Assembly (NCBI RefSeq): GCF_016906535.1
Contig: NC_057374.1
Coordinates: 1,302,001-1,366,000, forward strand
Origin: Rhizoctonia solani
Lineage: Eukaryota > Basidiomycota > Agaricomycetes > Cantharellales > Ceratobasidiaceae
DNA: 64,000 bases
Direction: 5' to 3'
How positions within the stretch are numbered: the stretch's first letter is position 1; each line of letters begins with the position of its first letter. Under the pieces are notes generated by a model. That model searched no databases, was not told the DNA's origin, and was given only the letters and a program-made list of their open reading frames with translations. The position numbers and the translations under genes are program-made. Below, one piece after another: positions 25,390 through 34,955 of this stretch.

Positions 25390-27383
25390 ATGGTCACCCA
25401 TATCTTGTTTGAGTCTGCAAGTGGCTATGGCCTTTTCACTGTCAAGCAACAAGAAGTGATCGGAGCCAAGACCAAGGAGGTGCAAGACTCGATTCAAGAC
25501 TTGCACAAATTTGGGAAAATGGTTGAATTGAAGAGTTTTATGCCATTCAAGAGTGCTGCCCATGCGTTGGAGAACATCAACGATGTTTCCGAGGGTGAGC
25601 CCTAGTCGTTTCTCACTATTCAATAAACTCATGGAATGTATTGTTAGGTGTATGCAACGACTACCTCAAAAACATGCTCGAACTCAATCTGCCTAAACAC
25701 TCCAAAAAATCCCCCGTCATTCTGGGTGTATCGGAAAAGAACCTTGCAGGATCAATCGTTTCCACGCTCTCCATCGAATGCGACACATCCGAAAAATCTC
25801 TCGAGCTCATTCGTGGTGTCCGACTGCACGCCGAAAAGCTTCTCAAGGGACTCGAAACCGGGGACGTATCCAAGGCTCAACTCGGTTTGGGCCACTCGTA
25901 CTCGCGTGCCAAGGTCAAGTTCAACGTGAACAGGAGTGATAACATGATTATTCAGGCGATTGCGTTGCTTGACCAGTTGGACAAGGATGTGAATACGAAT
26001 GCGATGCGGACTCGCGAGTGGTACGGGTGGCATTTCCCCGAGCTGGCCAGGCTCGTACCGGATAGTTTGCAGTATGCAAAATGCGCTCGGTTGATCGGGT
26101 CCAAGGAGTCCCTGACGGAGAACCATATCCCCGAGCTCGCTGCCATCCTGGACGACGACGAAACTCGCGCCAAGAATGTTCTGGACGCAGCACGCACTTC
26201 GATGGGACACGATATTGCCGAAATCGACCTGATCAACATTTCCACGTTTACCGACCGGGTAATCGAGCTCGCCGAGTACCGCAAGAGTCTGACTGGCTAC
26301 TTGACCGAGAAGATGAACCTCGTCGCCCCGAGCTTGACGAGTCTTATTGGCGAGCGAGTCGGAGCGCGGTTGATCAGTCATGCGGGCAGTTTGACAAACC
26401 TGAGCAAGTATCCCGCGAGTACTGTGCAAATTCTGGGTGCGGAAAAGGCATTGTTCAGGGCTTTGAAGACAAAGGGAAACACTCCCAAGGTAAGCCACTT
26501 TTTGCCTTTTTGTTACATTTCTGGGCTGGGGTTTAATTGATTTGCGGTTGTAGTATGGTTTGATTTACCACTCTTCGTTTATTGGACGTGCTGGAGCCAA
26601 GCACAAGGGACGTATCTCGCGCTACTTGGCTAACAAGTGCTCAATAGCGAGCAGAATCGACTGTTTCTCTGGCAAGTAGCTTGCTCTAACATTCTTACGC
26701 CTCTAACATCCAACTACAGATGTACCAACCGCCAAGTTTGGTGACGCACTCCGTGCACAAGTCGAAGAACGACTCAAGTTCTTCGAAGTTAGTCCTATCC
26801 TTTCCAACCCCGTTCCTATACTGACTGATAAAATTACAGACGGGTGAAGCACCGACCAAAAACTCGGAAGCGATGCGTAAAGTGCTCGAATCCATCGGAA
26901 TGGATGAGGACGAGGATGATTCTGATGAAGAGATGTCTCCTGTGGAAACGGCGCCTGTTGTTCCCGGAGAGATGGCCAGCTCTCCAAAGAAGGAGAAAAA
27001 GAAGAAGAGGAAGGCTGAAGAGGCTATGGAGGTGAGTTGCATCTAATATTTTAGTAGTACCGAGAACTAATAGGCAACAGTTGGACGAGAGCGAGGAGCC
27101 CCCTGCCAAGGTGAAAAAATCTAAAGATGAGAAGAAGAAGGACAAAGAGGAAAGGAAGAAGGAGAAGAAGGAGAAAAAGAGGAAAGCGGCCGAGGTAGAA
27201 GAGGCAGAGGAGGAACCAGCCGAAGTCGAGGTACGCCTTGCCATACCCCGTTGACCTTACCCCAGTACTCAATGCGCTGTGCCTTAGGAAACACCGGTCA
27301 AGGTGAAAAAGTCCAAAGAAAAGGACCCAGAGGCCAAGCTGAAGAAGAAGAAGAGCAAGAGCAAGCTCGCAGAGGCCGAGTAA
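25390..27383 (+). CDS. NOP56: Nucleolar protein NOP56 (box C/D snoRNP core)
   Basis: Seven exons join in frame to give 556 residues: 25390-25594, 25648-26489, 26554-26671, 26720-26787, 26840-27031, 27081-27230 and 27288-27383. The NOP5 N-terminal domain is followed by the Nop domain with highly conserved blocks: [91 protein letters not shown] and [20 protein letters not shown]. The C-terminus is a long acidic/Lys-rich tail with KK(E/D) repeats, as in other NOP56 proteins. NOP56 with NOP58, fibrillarin and Snu13 forms the 2'-O-methylation snoRNP in the nucleolus. NOP58 is excluded because the N-terminus and the DxIIQAI-type Nop block follow NOP56. Intron 3 (26672-26719) uses a GC donor. None of the introns is long enough to host a snoRNA. 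Confidence 0.95.
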
Positions 27384-27509
27384 GGGTTATGTACGGATGT
27401 CTATTTTGAACTGTTTCTTGTATTTTGTGCTTTTTTTGTTACTCTTTTATCTACGAATGTTGAGTGGACTGTATATGAAGCAAGAGGTCTCTTTTGATAA
27501 AAGCACCAA

Positions 27510-28093
27510 CTATTCCACTCTCCATTGGTGACCACATTGAGAATTTGCGCATCTATCGAGGGTTGGTGAGTTTGTGAAATGTGCAAGCGCTGTAGCAGAG
27601 ATAAGACGAACTTGTAAACTGACAAATGGCTGTGTAAATTTTTCTCAAGTTCAAAGAAATAAAGAGGGTTGGCTCACATGTAGTCATGGGCTCATCTGCC
27701 GATCGAATCTGCAACTGCATAAAGTACGCCCGTCCGTTATCGCATTTAGGACATGCCACTACCAATCAATTCAAATAAATATATATATACGGCGAGGTAA
27801 TCGAGCCAGGGGGAACACAAACCGTCGGTCTGGTCAACGTCTTTCCACATTGCATCTCCACCCAGCACGTCGTCCACTTCTTTACGTTGAAGACGAGTTC
27901 GGGACGTCATCTGTCCAAAAAGAAAGAAAGAAAAATTGGCATTAGAACAAGTACAGAGGGGTGTTAACAGGGTATAACGTACTTGTTTCGTTATGGGGAA
28001 CTCGTATGGACATGTTTGACATGCCCACTTGTTGAAGCCTGATGCTTCGGCTGAGATGATGAGTATATTGGCGCACGTTGGGCAGAAGAGCAT
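27510..28093 (-). CDS. RPC11: DNA-directed RNA polymerase III subunit RPC10 (yeast C11)
   Basis: The start at 28093 gives the N-terminal zinc ribbon LFCPTCANILIISAEASGFN, then CQTCPYEFPITKQ. The second exon carries KEVDDVLGGDAMWKDVDQT. The third carries the TFIIS-like ribbon CPKCDNGRAYFMQLQIRSAD, then EPMTT, with the Asp-Glu acidic hairpin residues needed for RNA cleavage. The last exon ends DRCANSQCGHQWRVE with the stop at 27510-27512 and provides the second zinc-binding Cys pair. Compared with the usual TTFYKC..QCGHRW, the simplest splicing inserts about eleven residues between MTT and the CANSQC pair (see findings). The subunit lets Pol III cleave backtracked RNA and is needed for termination and reinitiation. 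The gene is convergent with NOP56, with only 126 bp between the stops. Confidence 0.88.
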
Positions 28094-29023
28094 CCTGTGG
28101 ACTCGTTGGGGTTGCCGGACTGTAGTGTATAGCGGTCGAAAGCTTTAACCTAGTTAGGATAGGAATGTTCAGAATGTGTTGTATTGTTTAATCTATTTGA
28201 CTCGGACCAGGTCGAGCTCAAGCCCCAAGCCTCAAGGTTCAAAAGTCCAAAAGTCCAGACGGGTGGTGGCTGTGCTGGAAGACACCCGGACCAATTTGGG
28301 CAATTCGATACTCAACAAAAGTGGACGTGGGGGTGGGAAGGATCAGTCAGATGCGATTGGTAAGACGACGTGCGGCTACCGCCTCCAGATTTCCCGCGGA
28401 GGAATCTCGCAAATTCCAGCAGTGCTCATGGGTTGTATCATTCCTTTTTGTATCACATTTAATAGCGTTAGGGTTCTTTCGAGAACGGTGTGGTCGAAGA
28501 GGGAACACCTGTCCAGACGCTGTGCTACACAGGAATAAAGCGCTTGGTGCTATAAAAGGACGAATGGCTGTATTGTCCTTATCTGAACCGTAGCCTTGAC
28601 AGCCTGATATATCTATATACGTATTGATAATGAAAATCCCTTCTATCTGGATGTAGATCAACAAGTAGAAAGGGGCGAGACAATGGCAACGCAGTGTGCT
28701 TCGAGACGAGTAGAATGGATTGGGGGAGAGAATGGACGAGAGGACACTCGAATGGGGGATCGGCGGACAGGGGCCGATGTTTGTGTTTGGACGTGCTTAG
28801 AAAGTGCTAGAAGTGATATGTCATCCTTCCCGCCCCACTATAAGTTGGAGTGAACCACCAGCACACGGCTTTTATTTACTACTCTTACTCTTACTTCTAC
28901 TTCTAGTCTTACTCCTACTGTTGCCGCCTCCTATCCACGCGTGGAACGTTGATCATTCCACCACACAGCCTGGAAGCCGGTGCCCATATTAATCCAATAA
29001 ACGATCTGAATACCTCAACGACC
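28094..29023. other. Divergent promoter region (RPC11-like / RING protein)
   Basis: No gene is supported. A pyrimidine-rich simple tract of CTTACT-like units lies at about 28873-28920, roughly 100-150 bp upstream of the RING gene. Confidence 0.4.
28873..28920 (+). repeat. Imperfect CTTACT/CTTCTA pyrimidine microsatellite
   Basis: The stretch tactcttactcttacttct and its continuation is made of imperfect 6-nt pyrimidine units. It lies in the likely core promoter of the downstream RING gene. Confidence 0.5.
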
Positions 29024-32000
29024 ATGGACCGTAAGTGATGTCACTCTGTGTAGTGTATACACTCAACTGACGATGAGCACAGACGATCACCATGGAAATA
29101 GAGCTACTAATAACGAACACGAGGAAGACCAGCGGGATGCGATGGAAGTGGACGGAACACTTGATGTGGCACCCCCAGACCGATCCACACGCGAGCCACC
29201 CGCGTTCGACGAGAACACCGAGAGGCCAAGACAGCGCAGGCGATACCACGTAACAGTACAAGACGAGATCCGCGACGGACCATCAGCCGATAACGGTAAC
29301 GGTGACGCTGCCGGTGACGATGTCGAGGTACTTGAGGCCGCCCCGCCCCGTATGAGCGAGTTGTCAATCGACACACCTACCACTACCACCCCCCCTGGCG
29401 AGCCCACTACAGTCACCATGCGCGATCCAGAACCTGCCTCGCCTCGCATTTCCACCATCCCTTTGCCTGAGGTCCCTCCTCCACCACAGCCACCACTTAA
29501 TCCGGTTATGGAAGCTGCTAGACGACTGACTACTTCCCCCGATGCGACCAATGACCAGATGCAAGCTGACCTTGCTTTGCTTGCTCCTTATATTGCTGCC
29601 CAGGCCATGGCTGCTGCCTTTCCTGCTGCCGGTCGACCACCCGGAGGTCCCACCCAGGGGAACGCCCCACCACAGCCCAATGCTCAAGCCCAAGAAGGAC
29701 AGGCGCAAGGTGGCCAGAATAATAATACGAACAACGGATTGCCACCTTTGCCCCCTTTCTTCTTTGGTCTCCCTCCGTTCATGTTTGGCGGCAACTCGGA
29801 AGCCCCGGCTGACCCCAAACGCGCGGAGCGCCTCGCAAACGGCCTGAAGGTCGTCGAAGATGGATTGTTGAAGCGCTGGAAGGCAGTATGCGGGGAACAA
29901 GGCGCCGTGTGTGCAGTTTGCTACAGCGAACTGCTCGAAGAGCCTGGGATCGAGAGCGAAAAGGAAAAGGAGCAACTCAAGGAGCATTCCGACGAAAAGG
30001 TCTCCGAGGTAGAACCAAACCAAGACACAGACGAGCACCAGCGCGATTTGCTCGAAGCCGTCAAGCGCCGTGAGGAAATGGAGAAACTTGAGGAACAGGA
30101 AAAGGCCCGCAAGCTCGAGACCGCGGTCCTTGCTTTCCCCTGCGGACATGTGTTCCACCGCACGTGCTTATTGCCTTGGTTGTGTAAGTCTTGGTCTCTC
30201 TATTCGTCTTCCGCTTTACTGATATACGCGGCTTTTCTCTTTCTTTTGACTGTACAGCACGCCATACGACTTGCCCCACTTGTCGATTCGATATTGATCC
30301 CAAGAGCGATACCCTTGTGCTCCCGGCCGAAGACGAGCTCCCGCCGTTTATGGGTGGCCCGGGTGGTCTTAATTTCGGGGACTACTTTACTGTCGGCCCC
30401 GTCCTTCGTGTTCCACGCTCTCATATTCCGGGCTTTGGGCCAGGTCGCGGGAGGTCGGCCGGGGCTGGCAATCGGCCCGGAGCCCCACCACCAGCTAACC
30501 GCTCTGGCGATACGGAGCAAAGCACTCGACCCGAAGGTGAAGAACAAGGAAACAGACCCGAGGGCGAAGAACAAGGAAACCGATCCGAAGGAAATGCTCC
30601 TGAAGGAGACCGAGCGGCTGAAGGGGGAAACAACGGGAACGCTACTCCTACATCTGCCCGCTCCGTAGCTGAGCTCTTTGATGCGCTTTTGGGGTCGATT
30701 TTGGCCGCTCATGCAGGTGCAGGTGGGCCTCCGAGGCCGCCCAGGCAGGAGCGGGAGGGTGCTCCAAGGCAGGATGAACCGAACCAAGGGCAGGACGCAA
30801 CCCAGTCGAGTCGAGAGGAAGTTGCTCCCGATACGTCTGCGCCGGTATCGCCCACGGCAGACTCCATAGATTCATCCGTGCCTGATCTGATTCCCATCGC
30901 GTCACCAAGTCAAGAAACATCTCAGCCAACCTCATCCTCAGCTACATCGACCTCGACCTCGACTCCCCACTCGGAAATCCAGGCCCGTACGCTCGACTAT
31001 GATCGTCCAATGGCCATGTTTGGTCGTCCAACCCCGCGCCGACCGCCCCAGGCAATCACGCCCGCATGGATGCGCCAGCCTCGACCTGCAAACGCCCCCG
31101 CACTCCGTGTGGTGCCCAATGATGTTTCGTCGGCACCGAGCCCGAGGGCCGTGAGCTCTCCCACTGCTTCGACCCCTGGTGGTTCGCCGCCTGCGAGGTC
31201 TGTGTCAGGATCTGGAGTTGGGTCTGGGTCTGGGTCTGGGTCAGACACTGTGCAAGCGTCATCTGGATCAGGTTCAGCGCAAAGATCTTCTGAATCTGGA
31301 TCGAGCACTACGCAGCCAAGACATACATCGACGACTACGTCTCCTATCGCCGGATTCGGTCAACTTCGCGCCATCGTTTCCAACTTGATTCCTCGCCGGC
31401 TGAGCACTTCGCGTTCTCCGTCCGCTCGTGCTTCGAACGCTCCTTCCGATCGAAGCAACGCGAGCACCGAGTCTGTTGCTCGTGGAGCTACGAGTCCAAC
31501 TTCGCCTCGCGGTCGGGCCTCTCGAGGCGTGACGAGCCCCACATCACCTCGCGGCGTAACCAGCCCGATCTTCTCTCCTCGTGAAGGCGGGCTCCGGGCA
31601 ATGCTACACGGTCCCGCTGCTTTGCTTCGAGACTTGACGACCCCCTCGTCGGTTCGCCGCACGACCAATCCTGGCACGAACGATATGCCCAGCCTCGAGA
31701 GCGATAGTGAGACGTTTTCGGAAGACGATGCGAATCAGTCGGATGAAGAGTCCGAGCCCGATGATTTGCCTGCTCTGGAACCGATTGATGAGCGAACCAG
31801 GGCGGGAAGGAGGGCTCCTCCTGAGCCTGAACCCGCTGCTGCTGCTACGCCTGCGTCCGAACCTGCTCCGGCCCCTACCTCTGCTTCTGCTCCTCAGCAA
31901 CCTCCGCGTCAGGATAACCATCCTGCAGACAATATTATCACGCTTCGTATTGATTTGGGGCATGCAGACGGAAGGGACGAGACTATTATTGTTCCGCTGT

Positions 32001-32551
32001 TATTTAACCCCCACGGACGGCCTGGCAATAACAATACCGAGCAGAACCAAAATCAGGGCCAGACTCGCCCCGCTCAAGAACCACGCCGTGCTCGGACCCC
32101 ACCTCCACTCAAGAAATGGACGCCTCCCGAACCGATCAAGACGTTCCGCCAAGTCGTCGAAGAGAAAGAGCGCGAGGCCGGATGGAGGTGCGACGACCCC
32201 GCTTGTCTGCTGGGTCCAGCCGACGACGAAGAACCGACCGACTCGCCGACGATCAAGCCCACGTACTCGATCATGCGTCCGATCGGCCCGGACACGGAGC
32301 CGGTACGATACAAGGCCGAAGACGGGATCCGGGTGTATGCGGGTGGCGACGATGTGCGCGTCAAGGGCGAAAACCCGGTGTGTGCGCACATGCTTCATCC
32401 CGAATGTCTTGTCACCAGCGCGCGTGTGAACGGGTATGGGCCCGAACATGGCAATGATGCCAAGCGTGTTGCATTGAGGTGTCCGGTCTGTCGGTTGGAA
32501 GGAGCGGTTGAAAGGCATGTGTGGGATGCGGGCGTTCAAGCCGACGAATGA
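29024..32551 (+). CDS. Large disordered RING-type E3 ubiquitin ligase, San1-like
   Basis: A 7-nt first exon (29024-29030) joins exon 2 (29083-30183) and exon 3 (30258-32551), giving 1133 residues. The RING-H2 spans the second junction: CAVC near residue 290, a Glu/Lys-rich insert of about 60 residues, then FPCGHVFHRTCLLPWLSRHT and CPTC. The flanks are long and low in complexity (Pro, Ser, Gly, Glu), including the repeated unit RPEGEEQGN (30527-30590), a Gly-Ser run from GGGTCT repeats (about 31213-31240) and SPTSPRG repeats (31490-31580). Near the C-terminus a second zinc-ligand set appears: WRCDDPACLLG, then CAHMLHPECLVTSARVNGYG and RCPVCRLEGAVERH. A RING between long disordered arms is the plan of yeast San1, a nuclear quality-control ligase that binds misfolded proteins directly. 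That functional match is inference from architecture. Confidence 0.78.
30527..30590 (+). repeat. Coding minisatellite, 30-bp unit (RPEGEEQGN-type)
   Basis: Two to three near-identical units encode RPEGEEQGN within the disordered arm of the RING protein. The bases differ at silent positions. Confidence 0.6.
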
Positions 32552-32783
32552 ATGAATAGATAGTTCTTTGGGTCTTTTCTCCCCCCTCTTTTTCTGCTTT
32601 ATTTTCTGTTTTCTTTTTCTTCTTTCAATTCGTTTCGAAAGGGAACGTAAACTTGTACTATATCATGCATACATACATACATGTAGAAGTGTATCATACC
32701 TCAATGCTGGGTGCGCTCCCTTTCCGTGCATTAATATATATGTTGCTTCGTGTTATTGTTTAATTTGGGAGTGTGCATTAGCT

Positions 32784-33894
32784 TTATTCCGGCAGTGTGA
32801 GTGTGCTCTCAACCTCCCGTGAGCTGATCATTTGCTCGTACATTGCTCTGGTAAACACCCATTTGTTAGACTTGCTCCGCACTTGAGATATAATCTCTTG
32901 GATGGTCTGTCGCTCTTGCTGGTTTCTGTTACAGTTTGCCCACCACTTGTCGAGGCTGCTTTGGAGCATCGGCGCGTTCAAAAGGCCGTGCTCGGATTGT
33001 TCGTTTAAAACGTGTAAAACAAAAGGTGCTGTGTAATGCGGGTACGAGAGAATCGACAGACACTTGAGGATACGTGTGATTCGGAGGTTGTTGTGCGGTG
33101 AATCTGTAAACTCGGTAGTATACTACTAATCTAACCAACCGGGCACGGAGAATTCAAAGCTTACGAGTCAAATTCCTATACCTCTCCTCCCACCCGTCCT
33201 CTTTCCTCCCAACCAACCCGGACTCGGTATCCATTAGTCTCATGCCATAAAATTCAAGCATGAGCTCATACGATCTTCTAACTCGCAACAAGATCGTTGA
33301 AGAAGAAGTGATTTCTTCGATTTCGTGTTCTGTAAGTGGATTCGCAAACATATTTACTCCTGTTGTGTGTTAGAAGCTGGTATAGCTACTGGAATGGCTG
33401 TGGAGATACCTTGTTCGGGAATCGGGAAACTAAGTAGGGTGGTTAAATTGAGTGCCAAGGGAGAGAAATGTGAACTCGAGCTTACAGCCATTGAATGAAT
33501 CCGTGTTTTGCTTCGAGTAGGTTATGCTTTCCTTGCCATCTAGTTCGATATATTAACCAATACTTTCTCAAGGCGGATACGCTCGTGACTCACTTATCAA
33601 GCAAGTCCTCAATTAATAGCCCGTCCGGGCGGCATTTGAGCTCATTAGAATAGAAACTCAAGTTTTGCTTCCCAGATCTGGCATTGACTGTCTGGTTGTT
33701 CGGATACCCGTCTAGGAACTCTTTGACGTCATAGGGAATGGACGAAAGTCGACTCATAGAGATGAGATTCAATGTGAGACGTACGTGAAATTTGGGAACG
33801 AAATGTTCGCGACGTAAGCTTACAAGGTAGCGTGTCTGCATATATGAGTGACGTAGTTGGCAGCACGTTGTTCTAAGCGCTGGGTGATCGGCAT
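32784..33894 (-). CDS. OGFr-domain protein (opioid growth factor receptor conserved region)
   Basis: All junctions fit short introns. The chain runs from the start at 33894 (MPITQRLEQRAANYVTHICR) through IPYDVKEFLDGYPNNQ, LSFYSNELKCRPDGLLIEDL, LDKWQGKHNLLEAKHGFIQW, LFPIPEQGVNMFANPLTEHE, RRSYELMLEFYGMRLMDTES, WEERYRNLTHSPHNNLRITR and ILKCLSILSYPHYTAPFVLH, to the stop at 32784. This is the OGFr_N (PF04664) pattern: 'FY.NE....PDG..IE.LL..W...Y..LE..HGFIQWLFP..E.G.N'. In animals the domain belongs to the opioid growth factor receptor. In fungi its role is unknown, and no opioid-type ligand system should be assumed. No signal peptide or membrane segment is seen, so it is probably intracellular. 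Confidence 0.88.
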
Positions 33895-34585
33895 TGTTGG
33901 TGAGTTCTGATGTGGCTCATGCGTTTACGGATGTGCACTAGCATGGGGCGGCTTATAAGTCCTAACTATGCAATATAAATGTTTCAAAGGAGTGTTGGTT
34001 TGGATGCATTTGCATATCATATCTCATAGAAATCATGCGGACGACAACCGGTACCAATGCTGCCTCGCGATATCAGAATTGGCGGTGGCCGCATCATTAT
34101 ATGTATCATCTCAATAAATACAGGGTATTGGCGCCTCCAGAAGCATTCAGCTCGGCGAGTAAGTTGGTAAAGGCCGCCAAAGCCGGCCGTAGCGAGTCCC
34201 TAGCTACATGATTTGATCAACGTACTGCTACACTGTCACATCTTGGGCCTGGTTGAAAAGCCGCTAGAAAGTCCATTAAAGCGGCTATATTAGTAATTGG
34301 GGGCACTTTTTATATATTATAATGAGTTCAATCATTATCCTTCTTCTGAAGTATGTTTTATTATAACATACCGCAGGATACATCACTTGGTCCAGAGTAG
34401 CCACATCATTATGTAATCCGCAATTGCGGATCCGATGGAAGCGTAATGGCGGTATTGACACCAAACGAGCCCCCGTCCATGGCGGCAATGATTTCTAGTA
34501 CAAAAGGCACTGTGGAAGCAAACGTGGTGTAAAATACCGACACTCTTCCTATACATTCCTATCACTCCAGTTACTCGTCCCAAAC
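33895..34585. other. Ancestral promoter and leader of the interrupted Hsp70-like gene
   Basis: This stretch lies between the OGFr gene start and the retrotransposon. Its last bases (ttactcgtcccaaac before ATGGC) resemble the leader of the intact Hsp70-like gene (ctcgcgtcatccaac before ATG at 46540). It therefore probably drove the gene whose coding part now starts at 43494. No other gene is seen. Confidence 0.5.
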
Positions 34586-34590
34586 ATGGC
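34586..34590 (+). repeat. Target site duplication, left copy (ATGGC)
   Basis: ATGGC directly abuts the left LTR and is repeated at 43494-43498 directly after the right LTR. It is a 5-bp duplication, as expected for a Ty3/gypsy integrase, and it contains the host ATG start codon. Confidence 0.95.
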
Positions 34591-34693
34591 TGTAAGGTTT
34601 CACTTATCGTCCACTACTGTAAATACGAACGTCGATGGCGACCGTGTCGCCGAGGTAATGACAATCCGTAAAACACTCGATTGTTGTGGTTGA
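34586..34693 (+). other. Host start codon fused to antisense LTR frame (35 codons)
   Basis: Reading from the left-hand duplicated ATG, the frame runs into the LTR for 35 codons and ends at TGA 34691-34693. A transcript from the old host promoter would therefore encode only a short chimeric peptide. This is a consequence of the insertion, not an evolved gene. Confidence 0.5.
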
Positions 34694-34927
34694 AAGTAAA
34701 GACAGTTATCAGAAGATCCCCCCCCGGGACCTTATAAGGTCAACGGGGTTCGTACATGAGTAATCGGAATAAACCAAACGAGAGTATATAGTTAGAAATC
34801 AGATACAAACAATAGAGAAGAGTGACAGGTGGGCAAAGGTGGTAAGTCGGGTGAGCATAGCCGACCCGATTATGTAAGGGATTCGCATATAGTAGAGTAA
34901 ATATACGAATATCAGGCATTCCTTACA
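34591..34927 (-). repeat. 3' LTR (left on the plus strand), 337 bp
   Basis: Ends are TGTAAGG...CCTTACA, a 7-bp terminal inverted repeat. It matches the right LTR throughout except for one extra C in the C-run near 34717-34724. Confidence 0.96.
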
Positions 34928-34938
34928 CTCGCCCTCCA
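34928..34938 (-). other. Polypurine tract of the retrotransposon
   Basis: In element orientation TGGAGGGCGAG lies directly before the 3' LTR. This is where plus-strand DNA synthesis would be primed. Confidence 0.65.
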
Positions 34939-34955
34939 GGTGGCATATAGCCACC

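Noticed and set aside
25595..27287. Intron-encoded box C/D snoRNAs in NOP56, as in mammals
   Set aside because: All introns are about 48-64 nt, too short, and no paired RUGAUGA/CUGA boxes were seen.
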